Positions 1 through 9,128 of a stretch of DNA of 37,133 nucleotides are shown here, one piece after another (position 1 is the stretch's first letter; every line of letters starts with the position of its first letter). The notes beneath the pieces are model-generated. The model was not told the origin of the DNA, did no database searches, and saw nothing but the letters and a program-made list of their open reading frames with translations. The position numbers and the translations under genes are program-made. Source of the DNA: Actinomycetes bacterium (GTDB lineage: Bacteria; Actinomycetota; Acidimicrobiia; Acidimicrobiales; JAKAOS01); the NCBI GenBank assembly GCA_021823165.1, contig JAKAOS010000005.1:1-37133 (forward strand), given 5' to 3'.

Positions 1-424
1 GATCTAGCAACCAGGCCCCGGCGAGGTGCAACGCCACGGTCCAGCCGGCATTGTGGGCAAAGACCGTGATGGCACCGAGGAGAACCTGAAGGCCCAGAAG
101 CCCAGTCGAGGAGATTGCCGCCACAAAGAGGCGTCCTTTGGGTTCTCCCAAGCGCAAAACCAACCCGAGGGTCGCAAGAACCAACACGCTCAAAATCGCT
201 GCTAGATACCGGTGGGACTGCTCCAGCATCGCGTGATAACTGCCATAGAGGCCAACATGTCCGTTGCAAAGAGGCCAGCTGGCACATCCCATTCCCGAAT
301 CGGTGACCCGCACCGTGTCACCCAGGACAAGCAGAAGATACGCCACCACGACTGCGACGAGGGACAATACCCGGAGCGCTGACCAAGATCCGGCGGCATT
401 GGCATGCTGTAAAGCTTTCACCAT
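1..424 (-). CDS. ctaA: Heme A synthase (COX15/CtaA family), C-terminal part cut off by window edge
   Basis: Hand translation of the minus strand from ATG at 424: MVKALQHANAAGSWSALRVLSLVAVVVAYLLLVLGDTVRVTDSGMGCASWPLCNGHVGLYGSYHAMLEQSHRYLAAILSVL...AHNAGWTVALHLAGAWLLD, with the CtaA G-x-RVT-SG-GC-WP-C motif and EQSHRY. Open to the window edge, so missing from the ORF track. Confidence 0.85.
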   Translation of the reverse strand, partial: MVKALQHANAAGSWSALRVLSLVAVVVAYLLLVLGDTVRVTDSGMGCASWPLCNGHVGLYGSYHAMLEQSHRYLAAILSVLVLATLGLVLRLGEPKGRLFVAAISSTGLLGLQVLLGAITVFAHNAGWTVALHLAGAWLLD

Positions 425-447
425 CACACCATGCCAATGGAGGCTCC

Positions 448-461
448 CTAAGTCAACTTAG
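448..461. promoter_or_regulatory. Palindrome upstream of edge ctaA
   Basis: CTAAGT-CA-ACTTAG, 2 bp downstream of minus-strand TATGGT (469-464). Confidence 0.45.
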
Positions 462-522
462 TTACCATATGTTGCAAGCAAAGCACGTCATTGTTTGCTG
501 CATGGTCACCGGAGACACGTGG

Positions 523-840
523 TCATCTGTCTCGCCGCCACAGAGAAGGACGGCGGGCCGGGGCCGCAGGTGGCCTCCCAAGGGCCTCCAGCACCTCTCT
601 GGAGGAAGGGTTCACCATCTCCCTGTTCCCGACCACCACGGTGGGAACCGTCTCGTTCCCCGCCGCGATACGGCGGACCTCGGCTGCAGCGGAGCCGTCT
701 TCCCAAATATTGCGTTCCTCGAGTTCGACCCCGGCTGCTCTCAGCCGCCTACGGAGGGAGGAGCAAAATGGGCACCCCGGGCGCCAATAGAACACGGCCG
801 AGGCTGCAGGTGCTGGCGACTGCGGGGAACCTGGCGACAT
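523..840 (-). CDS. Glutaredoxin / mycoredoxin-like protein
   Basis: FYWRPGCPFCSSLRRRLRAAGVELEERNIWED...NETVPTVVVGNREMVNPS: CPFC active site and TVPTV cis-Pro motif. Start chosen at the internal Met. Confidence 0.75.
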   Translation of the reverse strand: MSPGSPQSPAPAASAVFYWRPGCPFCSSLRRRLRAAGVELEERNIWEDGSAAAEVRRIAAGNETVPTVVVGNREMVNPSSREVLEALGRPPAAPARRPSLWRRDR

Positions 841-1502
841 CTGCTCTCTGTCTTGCACAGCTTCAGTAACCCCGAAGCGGCAGCTTCTCTTCCTTGCCTC
901 GGACGGCTTCCCGGGCCGCCGGCTCCAAAGCGGCATCTGGAACCCGACGCCGTCTGCGACATGAGTTCAACAAGATCGGAACCCCCAGCCCTAGTGGAGA
1001 GACGCGTCGGGCTTCACCTTGTCCGAACAGGCTTCAAACCGGCGACCCCGCCTGGTTGCCGATGCAATCGATCATGTCCCATAACAGAACCTGGCCGGAA
1101 ACTCGGCTATGACCAGTTCCTGGTTTTTCACGACCCATCCAATATAATGCTGCTCGTTTTTGTGTTTACCGACTATGCAGTAGAAACACCTTCGGGTTTC
1201 AATGGCCTCAACTTCAAGGTGAAGAAAATCAATTGCCTATTGAGTAGTCCCTTGTCAAGATCACCACTTTCCTGAAGGCCCAACAAGCACCACAAGAGAC
1301 CAAAAGGGGAGAAAGCGGCCAATTCTCATAGTGGAGCAAACGTCGATTCCCAGAGCAGGCATCTTGCATCACCTGTGCATGGGAACCATCGGACCGGAAC
1401 ATCTTTCGAACAAGACGTTGAACCAAGCACGTCGGCGTCTATAGGTCACTTCGGTAAGGTGCACACGGCCCATGGGCTAGTCCATATTGGCCATGCCCGA
1501 AT

Positions 1503-1516
1503 GTAACAAGTGTTAC
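1503..1516. promoter_or_regulatory. Inverted repeat upstream of methyltransferase
   Basis: GTAACA-AG-TGTTAC, overlapping possible -10 TACTAT (1514-1519). Confidence 0.45.
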
Positions 1517-1594
1517 TATTCTCTGAAGAGGCGTCCGCGGGCTTGGATACGCCGCATCGCGAGACACCCTTTTTTTGCCGACCAGGGAAGGACC

Positions 1595-2185
1595 ATGGCA
1601 TCCAGCAACGAGTGGGACAAGCGCTACAGGGAACGGGAGTGGTCGACGGAGCCAGATGAGTTTCTCGTCTCCCTCACCAGTCCACTTCCTCCATCGAAGG
1701 CCATCGACCTCGGTAGTGGTACGGGCCGGAATGCCATATGGCTGGCCCAACATGGTTGGGAAGTGGTCGCCGTTGACTCCTCGGAGGTCGGCCTGGCATT
1801 GCTCGCCGAACGGGCAGGGTCACTTGGGGTGTCGGTGCGCACGATATGTACGGACCTGTTGGATGCCTCGGAGCCGGAGGGCTCCTTCGACCTTGTGGTT
1901 TTGGCCAACATCCATCCCCAGCCCGAACTGCGGCCCCAGGTATTCGCCGCGGCCTCTCGCCTGCTGCGGGCCGGCGGCCACCTGTTCTTCGTCGGGCACC
2001 ACATCGAGGCCCTCGGAAAGGCGGGGCCCCCGGATCCCAACCTTCTTTACACCGAGGAGGCAATTCGCTCCGCCATGCCGACTGACCTGGTGATACGCCG
2101 AGAGCATACCTATCACCGAGAGTCGGACAACCCCGATCACGGAGGGGACGTCGGGGTGATGGTTTGGGCCGAAAAGACCGCATAG
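1595..2185 (+). CDS. Class I SAM-dependent methyltransferase (TehB-like)
   Basis: AIDLGSGTGRNAIWLAQHGWEVVAVDSS motif I; FDLVVLANIH; SD-like ggaagg upstream of ATG at 1595. Confidence 0.85.
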   Translation: MASSNEWDKRYREREWSTEPDEFLVSLTSPLPPSKAIDLGSGTGRNAIWLAQHGWEVVAVDSSEVGLALLAERAGSLGVSVRTICTDLLDASEPEGSFDLVVLANIHPQPELRPQVFAAASRLLRAGGHLFFVGHHIEALGKAGPPDPNLLYTEEAIRSAMPTDLVIRREHTYHRESDNPDHGGDVGVMVWAEKTA

Positions 2186-2253
2186 CCCAGATGGGTAGAG
2201 ATGCGACTGGGAGGCCGGGGATTTCCTTCCAAGCCTCAACCAGAGATTGTCTT

Positions 2254-2278
2254 GCATCTGCATTAGGGTTGCAGATGC
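2254..2278. repeat. Perfect 9-bp inverted repeat, 7-nt loop
   Basis: GCATCTGCA-ttagggt-TGCAGATGC; shares 2276-2278 with the adjacent palindrome. Confidence 0.6.
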
Positions 2279-2290
2279 GAATAGTTCGCA
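2276..2290. promoter_or_regulatory. Perfect 6+3+6 palindrome upstream of APC permease
   Basis: TGCGAA-TAG-TTCGCA, 8 nt before candidate -10 TAACCT (2299-2304). Confidence 0.5.
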
Positions 2291-2310
2291 ACAGCGACTA
2301 ACCTGGCCTC

Positions 2311-3816
2311 ATGCACGGGTCCTTCCTGCTGGCACGGTCCCGAGCCGCTGAGGGTACGGAAAAGCCGGTCAACAACGCTCCGGTGGAACCACCAAGGCTG
2401 CGCCAGGTCCTGAAGACCGGCGATCTCGTGGCGCTTTCGGTATCCAGCGTCGGACCGCTGTTCAGCATCGCCGCTACGGGCGGCGTGATGGCCAGATCGG
2501 CAGGCTGGTGGTCCCTGGTCGCCATTTCATTCGTATCCGTCCCCTTCATCATCTCGGCCTTTGTTTTCCGGCTCCTCAGCCGCCACTTCCCACACGCCGG
2601 TGCCTCCTACCACTGGGCGGCACGAGTCATGGGAGCACGCCCCGCCCGGCTGCAGGCATGGATCTTGGTCCTTGCCTATTTCAGTTCCATACCCCCCATC
2701 ATCATCCCCGCCTCCACCTACACCATCGCCATCCTCGCTCCGGGGCTTTCTCCCCCCTCATGGCTGTCCGTGGTGGTGGGAGCCGGGTGGGTCGGCTTCT
2801 CCCTGGTCCCATTGCTGAGAGGAGCCATCCCCACCGCCAAAGTCACCAAGGCGTTTTTGGCCATAGAGATACTCTCGGTGGCCGGCCTCATCGCGCTGGC
2901 AGTTGCGCGCTGGCATGCCATCGGGGTCCCCGTGCATTTCGGGCAGCCAAGATTCGGCGGCATGGCAGTGGTCGCCGTGGTGGCCGCCACGGTGCTGGAC
3001 GGCTGGGAGATTGACTCCTACGCTGCAGAGGAAGCCGCGAAGCCCGGGCGCGACCTGGGACTGGGCGGGATTGCAGGAGCCTTCATCGCCCTGGGCTTTT
3101 ATGCCGTGCTCTACCCCCTGATGTTCGCCGAGACTCCGATGTCGGTCCTGTCCAGCACCGCCAACCCAATGGCTTCATGGGCGGGGCGGCTGCTGCCTGC
3201 CGCCCCTTCTTTGGTCCTTATCCCGGTCCTGGCCTCCACCGCCGGAGGGATGTGGCTCACCTCCTACATCCTGAGTAGGGCACTGTTCGCAATGGGGCGG
3301 GAAGGGCTCCTCCCGTCGGGACTGGCGAGGCTGAACTCGAGAGGGGCTCCGGCCGTTGCCACCGTGGCGATCCTTGCCACTGCCTTTGTCGTGACCGCCC
3401 TTCAGCTCCTCTACCACTCCCTCGAATCATTCTTTGCCCTGGTGCTTTCGGCAGCGGGTTTCCTTTTGGTGTCAGAGTTCTTTTTGGACTCTCTCACCGC
3501 CACGGTGTTTCTTCGCAGGATCCACCGCTCGATGCCCACCGACATCCACTCGACCCACCACCACAGGAGCCTGCTTGTGGCATCGTCGGTGTCGACTTTG
3601 CTCTTTGCCTCTCTGCTGGCCGCCTTTGTGACCTTCGGGCCCGCTGTTATCGGCTCCTCCATAGACCTGGTCGTCGGAGTCATCGTGGCTGGGGGTTTGG
3701 TGTTCGCCTTTTCCCGCCGGAACGTCCTCTCAGATAGGACGGGCTCGGACCCAAAGACGATGATCGTAGGCCCGACCGGCCACGAGGACCGGAGTTGCGC
3801 CGATGGAGCTGCGTGA
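2311..3816 (+). CDS. APC-superfamily amino acid permease
   Basis: N-terminal LKTGDLVALSVSSVGPLFSIAATGGVMARSAGWW, many hydrophobic TM segments, FPHAGASYHWAARVMG typical of APC transporters. Confidence 0.85.
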   Translation: MHGSFLLARSRAAEGTEKPVNNAPVEPPRLRQVLKTGDLVALSVSSVGPLFSIAATGGVMARSAGWWSLVAISFVSVPFIISAFVFRLLSRHFPHAGASYHWAARVMGARPARLQAWILVLAYFSSIPPIIIPASTYTIAILAPGLSPPSWLSVVVGAGWVGFSLVPLLRGAIPTAKVTKAFLAIEILSVAGLIALAVARWHAIGVPVHFGQPRFGGMAVVAVVAATVLDGWEIDSYAAEEAAKPGRDLGLGGIAGAFIALGFYAVLYPLMFAETPMSVLSSTANPMASWAGRLLPAAPSLVLIPVLASTAGGMWLTSYILSRALFAMGREGLLPSGLARLNSRGAPAVATVAILATAFVVTALQLLYHSLESFFALVLSAAGFLLVSEFFLDSLTATVFLRRIHRSMPTDIHSTHHHRSLLVASSVSTLLFASLLAAFVTFGPAVIGSSIDLVVGVIVAGGLVFAFSRRNVLSDRTGSDPKTMIVGPTGHEDRSCADGAA

Positions 3817-3915
3817 CCCCCAACTGCATGCCGAACCGGCCTTCATCCGGGCTTTGCTTTGAGGATTGTGTTAGGGGCAGGGTGAAGGGGCATACCAAAA
3901 CCACGATTCGTCGCG

Positions 3916-5553
3916 GTGGCGGCTACTCTTTATCGAACCGGGACGTTGCCCAAAGTTCGGCGCGACCCGACGAATACCTTCTACAGAGAAGTCATTTTGC
4001 GTCCTGAACTGCATTGGAGGAGCGTGGAGGCGAGCGTCAAGGAACGCCCGGCTGGGACCAGGTTGGCGGGATGGAAGCTGCACCACTGGCAGCTGGCCGG
4101 CTTTTTCTCCTCGGTAGTCATGGCATTGTCGGGCACCCGGGTCGGGAACCTGCCCCTCGATGGACAGGGCCACTGGTGGTTCGCTGTTCCCGGCGTGTTC
4201 TCCGGCATACCCGGCACGATCTTTGCTTGGGTCGTGTTCTACGCGGGCCTTGCCGGCCTCAGCTTCTCGTGGTGGAAACTCAAGGCCTTTGCGGACCGCC
4301 AAGAGCTGGATTCCCGGCAATCCCTCCTCACGCTTGTGGCATGGGCAGCACCGCTGATTCTCGGCCCTCCCCTTTTCAGCGGCGACATCTACAGCTACAT
4401 CGCTCAGGGAACCCTTGCCCAAGAGGGACTGAACCCCTACCAGATGGGCCCCGCAGCCCTGGCCCCAGGGCCACTTCTTTCCTCGGTCGCACCGGTCTGG
4501 ATGTATACGACGGCACCCTACGGGCCGCTATGGATCACCATTGCCAGGGCGGTGGCAACCGTATTCGGCGGATCCGTGCCGGCCTCTGCCGTAGCCATGA
4601 GGGCCGTGGAACTGGGAGGGCCGTTGCTGATGCTTCGCTTCCTCCCTCGCCTTGCAAGCCGCATGGGGGCGAACCCTTCCATCGCCTTGTGGCTGGCGGT
4701 CCTCTCCCCTCTTTCGATGATCAGCTTTTTGGCGTCTGGCCACAACGACTCGCTCATGGTGGGACTGACGGTCGCTGCGGTAACGCTGTGCCTCGAGGGC
4801 CGCTACCTCGCTGCGGTGATCCTGGCTGGTTTGGCGACCACCATCAAGGTGCCCGGCCTGGCCGGGGTCGTGTTCGTCGTCCTGGCATGGGCGGCCACCA
4901 AGCCGAACCGCTCAGAGAGGATCCGGTTGGCCGTCTCCGCGGGAGCGGTCGCGGCCGGAGTTCTTGCGGTGGTGACGGAGGTATCCGGCCTGGGCTGGGG
5001 CTGGCTGGGGCCCAGCACGCTGGGGACCCCAACGCTTGTAACGATACCTTCAGCCCCCATGGTTGCCTTTGGCATGACCATCGGCAACGCCCTCGGGATA
5101 CTGGGTCTCCCCCTGTCGACTTCGACTGCGGTCACCATATTCCAGGGAATCGGAGCGCTGGGTGCCGTGGCCGTTGGGGTGCTCACACTCTTCAGGGCCA
5201 AGGGCAACACCATTCCGGTCGCCCTTGCTGCGGCCTTTGCCGGGGTGGTCTTGCTGGGGCCGGTTCTTTGGCCGTGGTATTTGATGTGGTCACTAGCCCT
5301 GTTGGCGGCCACCCGGGCACAGAACTCGCGACTTTTGACAGCGGCATGCTTCTCCGGGGCGGTGCTGCTACTCCCAGACGGTTCCTCCACCGCCGTCGGG
5401 CCCACCTATCTCGTGGTGAGCGCCCTGGCCATCTATGTGGCCTTCTGGACCATTCGCTCTGGCCACTGGCGGGAGTTGCTTCCGGGTCTCTTTGGGACCA
5501 TAGAGGCTGAACAGGCCTCCTTTTCCCGGCTGGCCGATGGAGCAATGCTGTGA
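3916..5553 (+). CDS. Polyprenol-phosphate-mannose-dependent alpha-1,6-mannosyltransferase-like membrane GT (MptB-like)
   Basis: GDIYSYIAQGTLAQEGLNPYQMGPAALAPG...APVWMYTTAPYGPLW resembles the MptA/MptB luminal motif; polytopic. Start codon uncertain. Confidence 0.78.
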   Translation: MAATLYRTGTLPKVRRDPTNTFYREVILRPELHWRSVEASVKERPAGTRLAGWKLHHWQLAGFFSSVVMALSGTRVGNLPLDGQGHWWFAVPGVFSGIPGTIFAWVVFYAGLAGLSFSWWKLKAFADRQELDSRQSLLTLVAWAAPLILGPPLFSGDIYSYIAQGTLAQEGLNPYQMGPAALAPGPLLSSVAPVWMYTTAPYGPLWITIARAVATVFGGSVPASAVAMRAVELGGPLLMLRFLPRLASRMGANPSIALWLAVLSPLSMISFLASGHNDSLMVGLTVAAVTLCLEGRYLAAVILAGLATTIKVPGLAGVVFVVLAWAATKPNRSERIRLAVSAGAVAAGVLAVVTEVSGLGWGWLGPSTLGTPTLVTIPSAPMVAFGMTIGNALGILGLPLSTSTAVTIFQGIGALGAVAVGVLTLFRAKGNTIPVALAAAFAGVVLLGPVLWPWYLMWSLALLAATRAQNSRLLTAACFSGAVLLLPDGSSTAVGPTYLVVSALAIYVAFWTIRSGHWRELLPGLFGTIEAEQASFSRLADGAML

Positions 5554-6350
5554 CGGTAACCAACGATCGCTTTGCGTGGAGGTTGGCTGACAGCCAAGTT
5601 GACCGGGACGCCGTCGAGGCATTCTGGAAGCTGAACCCGGATCTGGTCCTGAACCCGGTCTGTGTCGTGATACCCGCCTTCGAGGAGGAGGAGTCCATCG
5701 GCCACGTCTTGGACTCGATCCCAGGAGAGGTCGCTGGCTTGGAGACCAGTGTCGTGGTCATCTCCGACGGTTGCACGGATCGCACCGTAGAGGTCGCCGC
5801 GCAGCACGGGGCGCTTGTATGCAGCGTGGCTGTGAATCGAGGACAGGGAGCCGCCCTGCGGCTCGGCTACCGGCTTGCGCGGGAGGCCGGCGCTCGCTAC
5901 GTGGTGACCGTCGACGCGGATGGTCAGTGGCACCCCTCGGAGATGGCAAGACTCGTTCAACCCCTGATCCAAGACTCGGCAGATTTCGTGCAGGGCTCTC
6001 GCAGGCTGGGATCGGCGGCCAATGACGACAAGGTCCGCGCGACTGGAGTACTGGTCTTCGCCGCTTTGGTCAGCCTGTTGAGCGGCACCTCCATAACCGA
6101 CTCCTCCAGCGGTTTCAGGGCAATGCGGGCCGAGGTCCTTGACGACATCCTTTTGGAACAGGACCAGTACCAAGCCGCCGAGCTGTTGATCGCGGTGATT
6201 GCCAGGGGCTATCGCGTGGCAGAGCGCCCCGTCACCATGAGCGCAAGGCACTCTGGGAAATCGAAGAAGGGCAGCAATCTCATCTACGGCGCTCGCTATG
6301 CCAAGGTGATCCTGCGGACGTGGTGGCGGGAACGGCGGCGGACCTCCTGA
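5550..6350 (+). CDS. Glycosyltransferase family 2 (polyprenyl-phosphate sugar synthase-like)
   Basis: CVVIPAFEEEESIGHVLDSIP, VVVISDGCTDRT, YVVTVDADGQWHPSEM: GT-A/DPM synthase motifs. GTGA overlap with upstream gene. Confidence 0.9.
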   Translation: MTVTNDRFAWRLADSQVDRDAVEAFWKLNPDLVLNPVCVVIPAFEEEESIGHVLDSIPGEVAGLETSVVVISDGCTDRTVEVAAQHGALVCSVAVNRGQGAALRLGYRLAREAGARYVVTVDADGQWHPSEMARLVQPLIQDSADFVQGSRRLGSAANDDKVRATGVLVFAALVSLLSGTSITDSSSGFRAMRAEVLDDILLEQDQYQAAELLIAVIARGYRVAERPVTMSARHSGKSKKGSNLIYGARYAKVILRTWWRERRRTS

Positions 6351-9076
6351 GCGGAGGGCGCAGCAGCCTGCGCCAGTACTTGCGGCCACTCTGGCCAATA
6401 ATCCTGCTCTCTGTGGTCCCAGCGCTGGTTTTTGGCCTCCCCGCCGCAGCGGGACACCTCCTCATATTCCAAGACAACCTCCGCCAGAACTACCCCCTAC
6501 GCGTGCTGGTGGGCCGCGACCTCGCATCGGGGCACCTCCCCCTCTGGGACCCCTACATATGGAGTGGCACGCCACTGCTCGCGGGCTTCAATGCCGGAGC
6601 CGCCTATCCGCTCTCGTGGCTCTTTGCACTCCTGCCGGGCCCAGTCGCCTGGGTGACAATCGAATGGGCTCAGTACAGCGCAACGGCCATAGGCACATAT
6701 CTGCTTCTCAGGGACTCGGGCATGGGCATCAAGCCCGCTGCCGGCGCCGCGGCAGTCTTTGCCTTCTCCGGGGCGGCGGCGGCCCAGGTCGTCCACGTGG
6801 ACATGACCTCGGGCATAGCCAGTCTTCCCTGGATCCTCATTGCCTTGCGGCGGGTCGTACTGGAGGGTCGAGCGGCCTGGGTGCTGTGGCTTGGCGCGGC
6901 CTACTCGATGGTGGTCCTGGGTGGCGCCCCCGAGGCGATGATGGACGAAGCAATTGTTGCGTTGGTCTACGCCGTGGCAATCGCTGGAACAAGGCTCCGC
7001 CACTGGCTCCGCCTCCTGCTGGGCGGCACCGCCGCGGGGCTTGTTGCCCTGGGCCTCTCCGCCGTGCTGTGGTGGCCGGGGCTTGCATTCATTGCCCAGT
7101 CCCAGCGGGCTGGGCTGGGGAAGCATTTCTTTGCCTCTGGCTCCTATCCTCCCGCTGACTTCCTGCTAGCGGTGCTGCCCTATCTATTCGGGGGATATGG
7201 GCAACTGAACCAGCCCTACTTCTTCGGCCAGTACAACCTCCCCGAGGTGTCCATCTATATCGGCATCCTGCCACTCATCGGGGCGCTAACCATGCTCGCC
7301 GGCCGGCGGAGGGCCGGCGCCCCGAAGGCCGAAATGCGGGCCTGGACCATGGTCGGCGCCGCAGCTTTGGTGCTGGCTTTGGGAAATCACACCCCACTCG
7401 AGCCCCTGCTATCCCACATCCCCCTCTACGGCCACCAGCGCTTGCAGAGCAGGAACATCCTGGGTGTCGATCTGGCTGCGGCCGCTCTGTTCGGCTGGTG
7501 GCTCGACCGGAACAGCTGGCCTCGCACTCACCCCATGGGAGCATGGGAGAAGTTCGCGGCGCTCGTTCCTTTCGTGGTGGCACTTTTGGCTTCGGCCTCC
7601 TTTGCCGTGGCACCCATGGCCATGACCTGGGCACTGCAAAGAACCCGGCCCACAGCGGTGTCCTTTGGTGCGGTGGACCAGGCCCTGGCCGTCTCGGTAG
7701 TGCTTTCGGCCCTGGCCGGCTGGCATGCCCTCCGGGTAGGCAAGGGCGACGAGAGACGCTGGCGGCGCTTGGGTCTCGGCCTGGTGGTTGTCGACCTCTG
7801 CCTCTATTCGATCGTCGGGGAGCTTCCCTCCAGCCCATCCCCCTCGACGCTGAGAGCCGGCGGCCCGATAATGAGAATGGTTGCCGCAACGGCCGGCAAG
7901 CAGGGCCGATACGCGGTCTATGACCCTCAGCTCTATGACTACTTCACCCTGCGCAATGCGGGCAATCCCGATCTTGGCATACTGCGTTCGCTCCCGAGCG
8001 TGCAGGGCTACGCATCAATAGTGAGCGCTTCGTACAACGCAACCACTGCCACCCACGCTCAGGCCAACCTTTCCACCTCGTATGTGAACCGAGCGGTGGA
8101 GCAGTTGAACCTGCGGGAGTTGACGACCCTTCCCGAGTCGTTCCTGAACCCCTTGGCCAAGGCACCGGCACCTGATGGCTCGGTGTCACCATCCATCCTG
8201 GGCTACGGCCAATCTCAGACGATGCCCCAGGGCAATAACTCACACCCGCCTGTTCCGGCCCCCCAGACAGCTCGCAGCAGGCCACCGCTTTCGCCAAAGT
8301 CCTCCGAGGGCTGGTTTTTCGGAACCGCGGTGACCCCACGTTCGGTCGGACTGGTCCTCAATAGCCCCGCTCCAGGGGGGCGGCTCTCCATTGGGCTAAT
8401 CGGCAAGGGGGGCAGTGTGGACTGGCAGGCGCCGCTCACTTTGTCCCGGTCCCGCTATGTCTCTATCTCCACCAAAGATATACACCAGAGGATTATCGGG
8501 ATCGAGGTGCTCAACCTCTCGGGCCGCGCACTGCCTATTGGATATGGAATACTCCAGGCAACAAAGCACTTCTTTGTGACCAGCGGCGCCCTGGCGAACG
8601 CGGTTTCGCCCAAGACTTGGAGATGGGTGGGCCAGGTCCAAGGATGGTCAGTCTTCGGCGTGGACCAACCGGCGCGGCCGGCGTGGCTGAAAGGCCCGTC
8701 AAAGACACCCGGGAGGGCAACGGTGGTCGATGGTCCCTCTGGGTCGTCGGTAACCATATCGGTGAGGACTACCACGCCCGGGTTGTTGGTCTGGTCCGAG
8801 GCTTATTCACCAGGCTGGCATGCGAAACTCAAACCAGCCGCACCAAGCCATTCTCGTCCAAGGCCAATATCGCTACACCCCTACGGGTTGATCCAAGCGA
8901 TGGCCGTCCCGGCCGGCAACTACAGCGTTGTGCTCACCTATGACCCCCCACGCATAGCCCAGGGCATCTGGGCCAGCGGAACCACCCTCGTGGTCGTGGC
9001 ATCGTCATTCCTTTTCCTCTATCGTCGCCGCGCCGCTCGGGGGCATTGGCCACCTCCAGGGAGTCGGGCGATCTGA
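6320..9076 (+). CDS. YfhO-family large polytopic membrane protein (putative GT-C)
   Basis: 918 aa: N-terminal TM bundle, FQDNLRQNYPLRVLVGRDLASGHLPLWDPYIWSGTPLLAGFNAGAAYPLSWLFALLP, C-terminal SEAYSPGWHAKL, all YfhO-like. Overlaps GT2 by about 31 nt. Confidence 0.82.
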   Translation: MVAGTAADLLSGGRSSLRQYLRPLWPIILLSVVPALVFGLPAAAGHLLIFQDNLRQNYPLRVLVGRDLASGHLPLWDPYIWSGTPLLAGFNAGAAYPLSWLFALLPGPVAWVTIEWAQYSATAIGTYLLLRDSGMGIKPAAGAAAVFAFSGAAAAQVVHVDMTSGIASLPWILIALRRVVLEGRAAWVLWLGAAYSMVVLGGAPEAMMDEAIVALVYAVAIAGTRLRHWLRLLLGGTAAGLVALGLSAVLWWPGLAFIAQSQRAGLGKHFFASGSYPPADFLLAVLPYLFGGYGQLNQPYFFGQYNLPEVSIYIGILPLIGALTMLAGRRRAGAPKAEMRAWTMVGAAALVLALGNHTPLEPLLSHIPLYGHQRLQSRNILGVDLAAAALFGWWLDRNSWPRTHPMGAWEKFAALVPFVVALLASASFAVAPMAMTWALQRTRPTAVSFGAVDQALAVSVVLSALAGWHALRVGKGDERRWRRLGLGLVVVDLCLYSIVGELPSSPSPSTLRAGGPIMRMVAATAGKQGRYAVYDPQLYDYFTLRNAGNPDLGILRSLPSVQGYASIVSASYNATTATHAQANLSTSYVNRAVEQLNLRELTTLPESFLNPLAKAPAPDGSVSPSILGYGQSQTMPQGNNSHPPVPAPQTARSRPPLSPKSSEGWFFGTAVTPRSVGLVLNSPAPGGRLSIGLIGKGGSVDWQAPLTLSRSRYVSISTKDIHQRIIGIEVLNLSGRALPIGYGILQATKHFFVTSGALANAVSPKTWRWVGQVQGWSVFGVDQPARPAWLKGPSKTPGRATVVDGPSGSSVTISVRTTTPGLLVWSEAYSPGWHAKLKPAAPSHSRPRPISLHPYGLIQAMAVPAGNYSVVLTYDPPRIAQGIWASGTTLVVVASSFLFLYRRRAARGHWPPPGSRAI

Positions 9077-9083
9077 GCCTCGC

Positions 9084-9100
9084 GCCGGCCAGCGGCCGGC
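9084..9100. terminator. Terminator-like GC hairpin after yfhO-like gene (no U-run)
   Basis: GCCGGCC-AGC-GGCCGGC, 7-bp perfect stem, 8 nt after the stop at 9076. Confidence 0.4.
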
Positions 9101-9128
9101 ATAGCCAGCCCGCCTAGTCTTGCCTGCC

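Noticed and set aside
1021-1100. tRNA-like T-loop (TTCAAACCGGCGACC, minus-strand sense)
   Set aside because: Flanking 5-nt arms do not pair as a T-stem and no acceptor or anticodon arms could be assembled; at best a degenerate remnant.
1183-1200. GAAACACC-TTCG-GGTTTC hairpin as intrinsic terminator
   Set aside because: Needs two bulges to pair, no T-run follows.
469-1275. 268-aa plus ORF
   Set aside because: Low-complexity Pro/Arg shadow frame over glutaredoxin antisense plus intergenic DNA; no homology recognised.
4014-5510. 498-aa plus-strand ORF overlapping the MptB-like gene
   Set aside because: Shadow frame of a GC-rich gene; Arg/Gly/His-rich composition with no motif, while the overlapping frame has clear family motifs.
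5433-6398. 321-aa minus ORF antisense to GT2
   Set aside because: Shadow ORF; plus strand encodes canonical GT2 motifs.
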